A stretch of 62,959 nt of DNA from CBDDBX01 sp965225955. Its GTDB lineage: Bacteria; Acidobacteriota; Aminicenantia; UBA2199. Positions within the stretch are counted from its first letter, which is position 1; each line of letters opens with the position of its first letter. Under the pieces are notes generated by a model. It was not told the DNA's origin. It searched no databases and saw only the letters and a program-made list of their open reading frames with translations. Positions 18,455-27,185 of the stretch are shown here, piece by piece. The stretch covers positions 1 to 62,959 of the forward strand of contig CBDDBX010000034.1 of NCBI GenBank assembly GCA_965225955.1, written 5' to 3'. The translations under genes and the position numbers were made by a program.

Positions 18455-19011
18455 TACCCTTCACCTCCGGCTTTCCACTCCAGGTAACCTGCGATTCTGT
18501 GAAGAATAAACAGATGCATTTCCTGAATTGCAGGAGTATCATCAGTAGGTACTCCAATAGCCATATCCACAGGAAGCTTCTCATAAGCTTCAAGATTGTT
18601 ACCACCTATTCCAATAGTTTTCAATCCTTTTTGCCTGGCAGTTTCCAGTGCAAGCAAAACGTTTTCTGAAGTACCACTGGTAGAGAGACCAATTGCCAGA
18701 TCACCAGCACTACCTATTGCCTCCACCTGTCTGCTGAAGATCCGGGAATAGCTACTATCGTTAGCTATACTGGTAAGGTTTGCGGTATCTGTAGTCAGAG
18801 CTATTGCTCCAATAGCCTTACGATCAAAGTCGAACCTGTTAACCAGCTCCGCTGCAAAATGTGAAGCCTGTGAAGCAGATCCTCCATTACCAAATATAAG
18901 AATTTTACCGCCACTATCAATAGCTTCAGCTGCCATCTCTGCAGCCTTCTCTGAAATTCTGTTATCTTTCAACCAGTCAAGAAGCCTGCGACGCAGGTCA
19001 AGATCTGCCAT
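18454..19011 (-). CDS. gmhA: Sedoheptulose-7-phosphate isomerase (SIS domain)
   Basis: GmhA converts sedoheptulose 7-phosphate to D-glycero-D-manno-heptose 7-phosphate, the first step to ADP-heptose for lipopolysaccharide core. The SIS signature is clear: ILIFGNGGSASQASHFAAEL (substrate loop), GLSTSGTSENV (phosphate-binding Ser/Thr), and the C-terminal IQEMHLFILHRIAGYL with catalytic Glu/His. The ATG at 19011 gives 185 residues, near the usual 190; a GTG at 19026, six bases after GGAGAG, is an equally good alternative, and an ATG at 19050 has no ribosome-binding site. It heads an envelope operon with the transpeptidase. Confidence 0.88.
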   Translation of the reverse strand: MADLDLRRRLLDWLKDNRISEKAAEMAAEAIDSGGKILIFGNGGSASQASHFAAELVNRFDFDRKAIGAIALTTDTANLTSIANDSSYSRIFSRQVEAIGSAGDLAIGLSTSGTSENVLLALETARQKGLKTIGIGGNNLEAYEKLPVDMAIGVPTDDTPAIQEMHLFILHRIAGYLEWKAGGEG

Positions 19012-19211
19012 ATAATCTCTTTTCACTTTACATCTCTCCAGGCAAGTCATCAGTACATGACTCTATATTTAGAATAATAAATATATTATCTTTAGAATAA
19101 AGAGTATAACTTAGAAACTTTTGAGCTGTTTGTCAAGGGTTCCACAATTATACTCAGGGTTGTAATTTCAAAAAAAACCCAGTATATTATGTAAAAATCG
19201 AGAGGCTTGAA

Positions 19212-20267
19212 GTGGAAAATAAAGAACATAATAATTTTGCTGAGTTAGGTAATGAACTGGAAGAAGGGTACAACGTACCTTTTCACAAACGTCCCGGTTT
19301 CTGGGGCAGGGCAATAAGTGCTGTTGCAGGGATAATATTCATCATCTTCCTTGTACAGGAGTGTAACTCAAGCATTTCACCGGAAGAGCTTAAAGCGTCA
19401 CTTAAAGTTGAATCCCAGAGCAGCAGATGGGTAAATAAAAGAGTTACTCCATATGAAGTAACAATTGTTCCATCAATAAGTTTTAAGGTTCAGAATATTG
19501 GTAAAAAAGATATTAAAAGCCTTAAATTTACTGCGGTTTTCCAGTTTCTGGACAGCAACGAGCAGCTGGGTGACGGTTTTACACTTCCTCTCAAGAGAGT
19601 TCTTAAACCTGGTGATCTGAGTATTGATGTAACAATGAATTCAAATCATGGCTACAAAGCCTCTTCAAAAGAGGCATTCCTTAAAAATATAGAAGCCTGG
19701 AAGAAAGTAAGAGTCAAAATCTTTGCAAAAACCAACTCCTCTCCTGTTCATATAGGCACCTTCCCCATTAAACAGGAAATAGAGGGTATTAACGTGAACC
19801 TCTCAGAAGAAGAGAAAGCTGCACAGAAAGCAAAAGAGGACAAAGCTCTGAAACTTGCAAAATCTATTCAGCTCAATAAGATAAAAGGCAACTGGGAATA
19901 CAAACATGCTTCCAGTAGCAGAATAGTCATTGTACCGGCAATAAATTTCGAACTGAAGAATGTTGGTGCCACACCACTTCACAATATAATTCTGAGAGCC
20001 AGCTTCATCCACGAATCAAATGGCAGTGAATTCACCGCCGGAGGACTGATAGCTCTGAAAAACCCGCTAAGTCCGGGGCAGCAGAGTTCACTTATTACTG
20101 TAAAAGGTGAATTTGGTTACAGTCAGAGCTCTATTGAAGAACTTCAGAAGAACAAGAACAATATTGCAAAACTCAAAGTAAGGGTTTATGCAAAAACAAG
20201 GAACTCATCAGAAGTGCACCTTGGAACTTATACCGTAGAAAGACTGGTAAAAGCTAAAAAGAACTGA
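19212..20267 (+). CDS. Membrane-anchored protein with two homologous extracellular domains
   Basis: The 351-residue protein (GTG start, GAGAGG six bases upstream) has one membrane helix at about 32-48 (AISAVAGIIFIIFLVQ). The outside part contains two copies of one domain: about 72-195 and 226-345. They align on VPSISFKVQNIGKK with VPAINFELKNVGAT, on LKRVLKPGDLS with LKNPLSPGQQS, and on VRVKIFAKTNSSPVHIGTF with LKVRVYAKTRNSSEVHLGTY. The copies look like beta-sandwich domains of the DUF-type found in bacterial surface proteins. I do not recognise a named family. It precedes a response-regulator gene by eight bases. Confidence 0.7.
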   Translation: MENKEHNNFAELGNELEEGYNVPFHKRPGFWGRAISAVAGIIFIIFLVQECNSSISPEELKASLKVESQSSRWVNKRVTPYEVTIVPSISFKVQNIGKKDIKSLKFTAVFQFLDSNEQLGDGFTLPLKRVLKPGDLSIDVTMNSNHGYKASSKEAFLKNIEAWKKVRVKIFAKTNSSPVHIGTFPIKQEIEGINVNLSEEEKAAQKAKEDKALKLAKSIQLNKIKGNWEYKHASSSRIVIVPAINFELKNVGATPLHNIILRASFIHESNGSEFTAGGLIALKNPLSPGQQSSLITVKGEFGYSQSSIEELQKNKNNIAKLKVRVYAKTRNSSEVHLGTYTVERLVKAKKN

Positions 20268-20275
20268 GGTATGAA

Positions 20276-20656
20276 ATGGACTCAGTAAAACGCACAGCTT
20301 TACTGATAGATGATGACGAGGTCATAAGAGATATTGGTCGTGATATGCTGAATCTTATAGGCATATCCTGTATCACTGCCGAAAATGGCGAGTCAGGTAT
20401 AAAAAGGTATCTGGAAAACATATCTGAAATCAGCTTTGTTATACTGGATGTTCAGATGCCGGGAATAACCGGAGAAAAAGTTTACCGCAAGCTTGTGGAG
20501 ATAAACCCGGACATCAAAATTCTAATAGCCAGTGGTTACGGCAAAGAGTATCTTGAAACCAGATTTTTTAAAGAGAGGATTCTGCACTATATGCCCAAAC
20601 CGTTTCAGCTGAAGCAGTTATCCCACCACATTAAATCACTTTTTACAGACAACTAA
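20276..20656 (+). CDS. Single-domain response regulator (CheY-like receiver)
   Basis: The 126-residue protein is a receiver domain with no output domain. The acidic pair is in LIDDDEV (12-14), the phosphoacceptor Asp58 in FVILDVQMPG, the switch Ser/Thr region in ILIASGYG and the conserved Lys in YMPKPFQ. Such proteins pass phosphoryl groups in relays or bind a partner directly. No histidine kinase is adjacent. It lies between a membrane protein and pgi with 8- and 4-base gaps. Confidence 0.92.
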   Translation: MDSVKRTALLIDDDEVIRDIGRDMLNLIGISCITAENGESGIKRYLENISEISFVILDVQMPGITGEKVYRKLVEINPDIKILIASGYGKEYLETRFFKERILHYMPKPFQLKQLSHHIKSLFTDN

Positions 20657-20660
20657 AAAA

Positions 20661-22295
20661 ATGAACAGAGAAGAACAGAACAACAACGTATGGGAAAATA
20701 TTGAGGAGGAGTTTGAAAGACTCCGGAATGTAACAATAAAAGAACTTTTTGCTGAAGATAAAGATCGTTTCAGCAACTTCAGCTGCTCTTTTGAGGACAT
20801 TCTTCTGGACTATTCGAAAAACATTCTTGATAGTCAGGCAATGGAAGCTCTTATTAAGCTGGCAGAAGAGTCAGATTTAAAAGAAGAGATAGACAGAATG
20901 TTCTCCGGTGAACACATTAATGAAACTGAAGACAGAGCTGTACTTCATACTGCTTTAAGAAACAGAACTGATGCTGAACTTCTGGTTGATGGTCAGGATG
21001 TGATACCTGAAGTCAGAGATGTACTCTCATCTATGGCAGCTCTCTCTGAAAGAGTAAGATCAGGTAACTGGAAAGGCTTTTCCGGTAAACCTGTTAAGAG
21101 TATAGTAAATATAGGAATTGGTGGCTCAGACCTTGGCCCCGCCATGGCTTATGAAGCGCTGAAGAGCTATTCAGACAGAAATCTGACCTTCCATTTTGTT
21201 TCAAATGTGGATCCATCTCATATTGAAGAAACCCTGAGACTTGTTAACCCTGAAGAGACCCTCTTCATTATTGCTTCCAAAACATTTACTACTATCGAAA
21301 CCATGACAAATGCTGCAACTGCACGTCAATGGCTTGTAGATCACTACAAAACAGAAGCAGCTGTTGAGAATCACTTCGTGGCTCTCTCTACAAACATAGA
21401 AGCTGTTACTGCTTTCGGAATAAACAAAAACAATATTTTCAGATTCTGGGACTGGGTTGGAGGGCGCTACTCACTTACTTCAGCTATAGGACTCCCTATT
21501 ATGATTGCTGTAGGAGAAAAAAACTACACAGAAATGCTGGAAGGTTTCCACGCTATGGACAACCACTTTCGCAGAACTCCCTTCAAAAAGAACCTTCCTG
21601 TTATAATGGCTCTTATAGGAGTCTGGTACCGTAACTACTTTGATTGTGAAACTCATGCAGTGCTTCCTTATGATCAGTACCTGAAACTTTTCCCTGCCTA
21701 TCTTCAGCAGGGAGACATGGAATCCAATGGTAAATCTGTAGATAGAAATGGTGAAGTTGTAGAATATCACACCGGCCCTGTTATCTGGGGTGAACCAGGT
21801 ACTAACGGGCAACACGCATTCTTCCAGCTCCTCCACCAGGGGACGTCTGTTATTCCTGCAGATTTCATAGGGTTCAGTAAATCATTAAGCAAATATAAGA
21901 ACCACCACGAAATACTAATTGCCAACATGTTTGCCCAGACAAGAGCTCTGGCTTTTGGTAAAACCAGAGAAGAGCTTATAGCTGAAGATACACCTGAAAA
22001 TCTGATTCCTTTCAAAACTTTTGAAGGCAATCGTCCAACCAATACTATTCTTATCGATAAACTTACTCCCGCATCTTTTGGAAAACTGGTTTCTCTCTAT
22101 GAACATAAGATCTTTACTCAGGGTATCATATGGAACATATACTCTTTTGATCAGTGGGGAGTTGAACTGGGGAAAATTCTTGCAAAGCAGATTATTCCTT
22201 CTCTGCAATCAAATGGTGCAGAAAAAAAGACAGATTGGGATAGCTCAACTGAAGGCCTCATAAAGAAATTCAGAGAACGCCCTTTTAACAAATAA
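20661..22295 (+). CDS. pgi: Glucose-6-phosphate isomerase
   Basis: Pgi interconverts glucose 6-phosphate and fructose 6-phosphate in glycolysis and gluconeogenesis. The 544-residue protein is the long form (like E. coli, about 549). Motifs include NIGIGGSDLGPAMAYEAL, SKTFTTIETMTNA, the family signature around WVGGRYSLTSAIGLPI and the C-terminal FDQWGVELGKILAKQI with catalytic Lys. The catalytic Glu and His lie in GQHAFFQLLHQGT and the neighbouring EPGTNG. No ribosome-binding site is obvious before the ATG; four bases separate it from the response regulator, so translational coupling is likely. Confidence 0.98.
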   Translation: MNREEQNNNVWENIEEEFERLRNVTIKELFAEDKDRFSNFSCSFEDILLDYSKNILDSQAMEALIKLAEESDLKEEIDRMFSGEHINETEDRAVLHTALRNRTDAELLVDGQDVIPEVRDVLSSMAALSERVRSGNWKGFSGKPVKSIVNIGIGGSDLGPAMAYEALKSYSDRNLTFHFVSNVDPSHIEETLRLVNPEETLFIIASKTFTTIETMTNAATARQWLVDHYKTEAAVENHFVALSTNIEAVTAFGINKNNIFRFWDWVGGRYSLTSAIGLPIMIAVGEKNYTEMLEGFHAMDNHFRRTPFKKNLPVIMALIGVWYRNYFDCETHAVLPYDQYLKLFPAYLQQGDMESNGKSVDRNGEVVEYHTGPVIWGEPGTNGQHAFFQLLHQGTSVIPADFIGFSKSLSKYKNHHEILIANMFAQTRALAFGKTREELIAEDTPENLIPFKTFEGNRPTNTILIDKLTPASFGKLVSLYEHKIFTQGIIWNIYSFDQWGVELGKILAKQIIPSLQSNGAEKKTDWDSSTEGLIKKFRERPFNK

Positions 22296-22301
22296 AAAGA
22301 C

Positions 22302-22473
22302 TTTTTTAACAATAAAACGGGAGCATACTTCGTTATGGTAAAAACAATTTTATAACTTGTTAAATAAAGATAACGCTGACGCGTCTCCCATCTTCGACAT
22401 TATTCGGGTTCCACTTCGTTCCTCCCTTCATTCGAAGACCCCTACACTCCGTGTTACTTATAACAATCAGCAT
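22302..22473. repeat. Long hairpin repeat, copy 3 with enlarged middle
   Basis: The left arm (ACAATAAAACGGGAGCATAC) matches 12211-12230 and the right flank (CCTACACTCCGTGTT) matches 12266-12280. The middle is about 70 bases longer than in copy 1 and includes the inverted 22-base repeat at 22416-22437. Confidence 0.65.
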
Positions 22474-22813
22474 TACAGATATTTGACTATACAATCCTGT
22501 GGCTGTTTCCTTTGTGTGAATTGGGGGTTTTATTAGCGTGTATTAGCGTTTTTGACTTGTCCATAGAACAGATTGTTATCAGGTTACACAAAGAACAATA
22601 ACAAACAGAGTCACCCGCAGGTGTAGGAAAAAAAGAACTAAATATCTTTAACAAATTGTGTTAAATTCAGGGGCAGGAAAAACAATAGTTTATTTAATCA
22701 CCTGCTTGGCCAGGGAGTAGCCGTAGGCGAAGACTGGTGTTTGTCCCTGTTTGCCCGTGTCTGTCGGTGATCTTTGTGTTGCACTTCCTTTTTATCTGTG
22801 CAACTATTATCAG
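22474..22813. other. Gene-free leader region of the polyketide operon
   Basis: No gene is seen. The region is composed of degenerate intergenic repeats; a segment near 22530-22550 (TTAGCGTGTATTAGCG) resembles TTCGCGTGCATTTGCGG near 42990. A perfect 7-bp inverted repeat, GTTGCAC (22778-22784) and GTGCAAC (22798-22804), ends ten bases before the first start codon. No consensus promoter stands out. Confidence 0.45.
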
Positions 22814-23503
22814 ATGACCAAAACCCGACTCTACTGTCTTCCTTATGCCGGTGGTTCAGCCTCTATGTACAGACGCTGGAAGCGACTACTATCACCTGAA
22901 ACAGAACTGATACCTCTTGAACTGTCAGGAAGAGGTACCAGAATTAAAGATCCTCTCTACATAGATTTTAACGAAGCCATTCAGGATCTGGCTGACAGAA
23001 TTGATACAGACTCAGAGGATTATATGATATTTGGTCACAGTTTTGGAGGCCTTCTGGCTCTGGGTGCAGGAGGGATTATTGACAATGCAGAGCTTAAGCC
23101 TCCAGCCCGTATATTTATATCGGGCACAGCTCTTCCTCATCTGTACAATAAACGTGAGCCTCTGTCACATCTGCCTGATAATATTTTCTTAAAAAAAGTC
23201 TCTTCTATAGGAGGTACTCCTCCTGGTTTTACTGAAGAGCCGGAACTATGCAATCTTCTTCTTCCGGTACTTCGAAACGATTTCAGATTAATTGAAGAGA
23301 ACAACTTCCCCTATCCACCGGTTCCGGTTTCATCTCCCTTGACAATCATAAGAGGTGACAGAGACAACTTTGCAGAAGGTGATATCTTTGAATGGAACAA
23401 CTACACCGAAGAGGACGTTTCAGTTCATATGTTTCAGGGAGATCACTTTTTTATAAACAGTTCTGCAGATAAAATTACAGGACTTATTAACAGTACAGCA
23501 TGA
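22814..23503 (+). CDS. Type II thioesterase (GrsT-like, alpha/beta hydrolase)
   Basis: Stand-alone type II thioesterases clear wrongly loaded or stalled acyl groups from carrier proteins of polyketide and peptide synthetases, or release products. The 229-residue protein has the family opening LYCLPYAGGSASMYRRW, nucleophile Ser76 in GHSFGG, an acidic residue in IRGDRDNF and a late His in QGDHFFI. I start at ATG 22814; the frame runs further upstream to 22751 but that part is spacer sequence. It overlaps the next gene by four bases (ATGA) and opens the biosynthetic operon. Confidence 0.92.
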   Translation: MTKTRLYCLPYAGGSASMYRRWKRLLSPETELIPLELSGRGTRIKDPLYIDFNEAIQDLADRIDTDSEDYMIFGHSFGGLLALGAGGIIDNAELKPPARIFISGTALPHLYNKREPLSHLPDNIFLKKVSSIGGTPPGFTEEPELCNLLLPVLRNDFRLIEENNFPYPPVPVSSPLTIIRGDRDNFAEGDIFEWNNYTEEDVSVHMFQGDHFFINSSADKITGLINSTA

Positions 23504-24201
23504 TCTTAAGAGCTGTGGAATTCAGGGAAGTTCCTTCTGTTGGAGAGTTTGGCTCACTACTCTCACTTATTAACCATAATCTGGCCAAAGAGGTACGAAA
23601 GTTCAGAAAAACAGAAGATCAGTACAGATCCTTTCTGGGGAAACTCCTTATACTTGATACTATTTCAGGTATAACCGGGGTGGCGCCTTCAGAACTCAGA
23701 ATAGACAGAACAAGATACAACAGACCATGGATAGACCTAAAGAATACACCGGACTTCAATATATCCCACTCCGGTTCATTTATAGTTATAGCTGTATCTG
23801 AACATAGAGTTGGTATAGATATTGAAAAGCTAAACCTATCATCTCCTCCTCCATCAGAAGTTTTCTGTTCAGAACCGGAAATAGCCCATATTAAACAATT
23901 GTCTCCTGAAAAGCAGCCTGAAGAGATTTTCAGAATATGGGTATTAAAAGAGAGTCTTTTAAAAGCTTATGGAAGCGGATTTTCCTTACCTCCTTCCAGA
24001 ATTACTGTGGTTCCCCGGACAGATTCCCGATACTCTTCATTAGTACTTGGAGATATTCCCGGCTATCTTATTGGAATCTCAGTTAAAGACCCCGGAGAAG
24101 AGTTAACTAAAAAAATTCAGGTCATAAGTGATAAAGAGTTAAAAGAAAGCTACATTAAAAAAACTGATATTATGGAACATCATCAAAAAAAGGACTGGTA
24201 A
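23500..24201 (+). CDS. 4'-Phosphopantetheinyl transferase (Sfp type)
   Basis: This enzyme transfers the phosphopantetheine arm from coenzyme A to a conserved Ser of carrier domains. The 233-residue protein shows the Sfp signatures: FNISHSGSFIVIAVS, VGIDIEKL (Mg-binding Asp/Glu) and WVLKESLLKAYGSGFS. The length fits the Sfp group used in secondary metabolism rather than the short AcpS group. Its likely client is the C-terminal ACP of the polyketide synthase five genes down in the same operon. Confidence 0.95.
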   Translation: MILRAVEFREVPSVGEFGSLLSLINHNLAKEVRKFRKTEDQYRSFLGKLLILDTISGITGVAPSELRIDRTRYNRPWIDLKNTPDFNISHSGSFIVIAVSEHRVGIDIEKLNLSSPPPSEVFCSEPEIAHIKQLSPEKQPEEIFRIWVLKESLLKAYGSGFSLPPSRITVVPRTDSRYSSLVLGDIPGYLIGISVKDPGEELTKKIQVISDKELKESYIKKTDIMEHHQKKDW

Positions 24202-24204
24202 AAA

Positions 24205-25158
24205 ATGAGTAACCCTGTCTACAGAATAGAGAATCTTACAAAAATTTATAAGAAGAGTGGTGTAACAGCAAACAATCAGATAGATCTGGAAATACCTGAA
24301 GGTGTTATATACGGAATCTTCGGCCCTAACGGAGCAGGTAAAACCACACTCATAAAACAGATGGCTGCTCTTATAAAACCCACATCCGGCAGAATATTAC
24401 TTAATAACACTGACATTATTAAAGATCCATCTTTTGTTCCCCACTACATATCCTACTTCTCCCAGACCCCATGGATTCTCTGGAGCCATAAAGTATGGGA
24501 GGCGATATATTTTACAGGTATTTTCAGAGGCCTCTCCAGAGTAGATGCAAAAAAAGAGACAGATAAACTTTTGATGCAACTTGGTCTCGATTCCATACGT
24601 TATTCTTTGATGGAGAGAATAAGTGAAGGTCAGAGCAAAATGCTTGGAATAGCCACAGCTCTGATAGGAGATCGACAGGTAATGATACTTGACGAGCCAA
24701 CCAACCATCTGGATCCCTCAAACAGAGCTCTCCTCTGGAATACTCTGAAAGAGCTGTGCAGAACAAAAGGAACAACTATTATTCTGGTTACTCACAATAT
24801 ACACGAAGCAGATAACATTGTAGATCATGTAGCAATTGTTGACAGAGGAACTCTTATAGCATCCGGTACTCCGGGAGAATTGAAATCCGCTGTTTCTGAT
24901 AAAATACGACTAATGCTGACTGCAAAAGAGAAAATCCCCGGAGTTAAACCTGAATGCCTTAAACATAACTCCGATGCATTTGAAATAAAACCAGGATACT
25001 GGACGATTCAGGTAACTAAATCTGAAGCATCAGAAAAGCTTGGCTCCATAATGCACTCAACAGATTTTGATTCACTTGAAGATATAAGAATGCTCACCAC
25101 AACCCTTGAAGATGTATATCTCCATTTTGGAGGAAGAGATAGTGATTTCACAAACTAA
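24205..25158 (+). CDS. ABC transporter ATP-binding protein (ABC-2 export type)
   Basis: The 317-residue protein contains one ABC ATPase domain: Walker A GPNGAGKTT (about 37-45), Q-loop in YFSQTPWILW, signature ISEGQSKML in place of LSGGQ, Walker B VMILDEPTNHLD, and H-loop VTHN. About 100 residues follow the core, as in drug and antibiotic exporters. The partner permease is the next gene, overlapping by 17 bases. The position in the operon suggests export of the polyketide product or self-protection. Confidence 0.93.
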   Translation: MSNPVYRIENLTKIYKKSGVTANNQIDLEIPEGVIYGIFGPNGAGKTTLIKQMAALIKPTSGRILLNNTDIIKDPSFVPHYISYFSQTPWILWSHKVWEAIYFTGIFRGLSRVDAKKETDKLLMQLGLDSIRYSLMERISEGQSKMLGIATALIGDRQVMILDEPTNHLDPSNRALLWNTLKELCRTKGTTIILVTHNIHEADNIVDHVAIVDRGTLIASGTPGELKSAVSDKIRLMLTAKEKIPGVKPECLKHNSDAFEIKPGYWTIQVTKSEASEKLGSIMHSTDFDSLEDIRMLTTTLEDVYLHFGGRDSDFTN

Positions 25159-25912
25159 GAAACCCGGATTAATCTATAAAACCATAAGAGATATATTTTA
25201 TCTCACCTGGTCACAACTTCTTAATATAAGAACCGGCTGGGTCTGGTATATACTTCTCAGCAGCTTTATTCCAATAGTAACTCTGTTCTTCCTTTTTATG
25301 ATTCTTGGCTATCAGATAGGTTTTGCCAACTATGTAGTTACCGGCAACATCGTCTTCTCAGTAGTAATCGGTTCTCTCAATACTCTTGCCAATCAAATGG
25401 GCTGGATGAAACAGAACAGATATTTTGAACACTATGCAGCTCTTCCTGTTTCCAGAATGAGCCTTATTATTGCACTTGTTATGAGATGCACTCTTTTTTC
25501 AATGCCTGCAATGGCAGCAGTTCTTATTACAGGTAAGTTGCTCTTCAGAATTCCGATAACTCTTCACCCTCTTCTTATACCACTATTTATTATCAGTGGC
25601 TTTGCCCTTTCAGGTATTGGAGCAGTAATTGGTATCTATTCTAAAAACAGTAACCATGCAAATATTGTTACTCAGGTGGTTTTTCCAATACTGGTATTTG
25701 CTGCTCCGGTTATGGTTCCGGCTAAAAATCTTCCGGTTTTTCTTCAGTACTTCTCAATAGTTCTTCCCACCACATATATTGCTGAAGCATTCAGGGACTC
25801 TCTTGGTGGAAATACCGGAGCAGATTTTTTTATAAATCTTATAATAATAACTTTGTATACAATTCTTTCTCTCTATCTTGTTACCAGAAAATTTGACTGG
25901 AGAGTTGACTAA
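25142..25912 (+). CDS. ABC-2 type transporter permease
   Basis: The 256-residue protein has six predicted membrane helices, for example VWYILLSSFIPIVTLFFLFM, FVVIGSLNT-like segment near 60-75, and IIITLYTILSLYLV at the end, as in ABC-2 permeases. I start at GTG 25142, which follows GGAGG by eight bases; the frame also opens at TTG 25106 inside the ATPase gene without a ribosome-binding site. With the preceding ATPase it forms a complete exporter. Confidence 0.88.
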   Translation: MISQTKKPGLIYKTIRDIFYLTWSQLLNIRTGWVWYILLSSFIPIVTLFFLFMILGYQIGFANYVVTGNIVFSVVIGSLNTLANQMGWMKQNRYFEHYAALPVSRMSLIIALVMRCTLFSMPAMAAVLITGKLLFRIPITLHPLLIPLFIISGFALSGIGAVIGIYSKNSNHANIVTQVVFPILVFAAPVMVPAKNLPVFLQYFSIVLPTTYIAEAFRDSLGGNTGADFFINLIIITLYTILSLYLVTRKFDWRVD

Positions 25913-25931
25913 AATAAATGAGGTAAAAAAA

Positions 25932-27185
25932 GTGGATAAGCTTGCACTGATATTCCCGGGACAGGGCTCCCAGAAACGTGGCATGGGTAAAGAGCTATGT
26001 ACCCATTTCCCTGTTGCATCCCGGATTTTTGAAGAAGCATCAGATATACTTGATCTGGATATGAAAAAACTCTGTTTCGAAACATCAGCATCGGAACTTA
26101 CAAAAACAGAAAATGCACAACCTGCAATACTTACTCTCTCTGTTGCAAAATACAGAGTCTATCATCAGGAAATAGGTATTACACCATCTTTTTCTGCAGG
26201 ACACAGTCTTGGAGAGTATTCAGCTCTTGTATGCAGTGGCAGTATCAGATTCAGGGATGCTGTAAAAATTGTCAGAAAAAGAGGAGAACTCATGAGCAGG
26301 AGCCTGAATGGGAAAATGGCTGCTGTATCGGGTCTGGAAGCAGAGGAGGTAAAAAAAACCTGCCGGAACATTACAGATAAAGGTACAACTGTTGTTGCTG
26401 CAAACTTCAACTCCTCAAAGCAGATAGTAATTTCCGGTATAAATGAAGGTGTTATAAAAGCTTCAGAAGAACTTTCATTAAAGGGTGGAGCCATAACCCC
26501 ACTGAGGGTAAGTGCTGCTTTCCACAGCCCTCTTATGCACGAAGCGGCAGATGAGTTCAGGGAAGAGATCTCAAAATATGAGTTCAGCTTCCCTGGCTGG
26601 GCTGTTATTTCCAACTGCACTTCCAGGGCATACAGAAACAGTCGTGAAATACCTCAGAAACTTGTTGAACAGATAACCTCTCCGGTTCTTTGGCATCAGT
26701 CAGTAAACTTCATGATTAATGCAGGAGTAAATACATTTCTTGAGCTGGGTCCCGGTAGTACCCTCAACAATCTCCTTAAAAAAGAGTTCAGTAACCTCAA
26801 GCTCTACTCTTCCAGTACCAGAGAGGATCTTATGAATCTTCAGGAACTTAAACCTGAAAACTTCAAAGCCTCTATTCCGGGAATACCCGAAAGATGTCTG
26901 GCAATGGCTGTCTGCACAAAAAACAGAAACAGCTCACTTTCTGAATATCAGGAGCTGGTACTTCCCTGCTTCCGGGAACTTAAAGAGCTATGTTTCAGAC
27001 TGAAAGATAAAGATCTTGAGCCCGATAAAGATACAATGGACAGATCCCTTGAACTCCTGCAGTCAATCTTTGCAGGTAAACAGGTACCCGCAGAAGAGCA
27101 GAATAGAAGATTAATAAGAGTAGTTGATGAAACCCAGACCAGCCACTTATATCCCCGGTACAGCGCTCTGAAGGAGTCAGAATGA
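25932..27185 (+). CDS. Free-standing malonyl-CoA:ACP acyltransferase with C-terminal extension
   Basis: This is a FabD-like acyltransferase acting in trans on an AT-less synthase. The 417-residue reading (GTG 25932 after GAGG) has FPGQGSQ at 8-14, nucleophile Ser92 in GHSLGEYSA, Arg117 that holds the malonyl carboxylate, and AFHS (196-199) with the catalytic His, the pattern for malonyl specificity. Typical FabD is about 310 residues; the extra 110 residues at the C-terminus (from about 300) are helical and charged. FenF/ItuD-type acyltransferases of lipopeptide clusters have a similar length. It overlaps the polyketide synthase gene by four bases. Confidence 0.9.
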   Translation: MDKLALIFPGQGSQKRGMGKELCTHFPVASRIFEEASDILDLDMKKLCFETSASELTKTENAQPAILTLSVAKYRVYHQEIGITPSFSAGHSLGEYSALVCSGSIRFRDAVKIVRKRGELMSRSLNGKMAAVSGLEAEEVKKTCRNITDKGTTVVAANFNSSKQIVISGINEGVIKASEELSLKGGAITPLRVSAAFHSPLMHEAADEFREEISKYEFSFPGWAVISNCTSRAYRNSREIPQKLVEQITSPVLWHQSVNFMINAGVNTFLELGPGSTLNNLLKKEFSNLKLYSSSTREDLMNLQELKPENFKASIPGIPERCLAMAVCTKNRNSSLSEYQELVLPCFRELKELCFRLKDKDLEPDKDTMDRSLELLQSIFAGKQVPAEEQNRRLIRVVDETQTSHLYPRYSALKESE

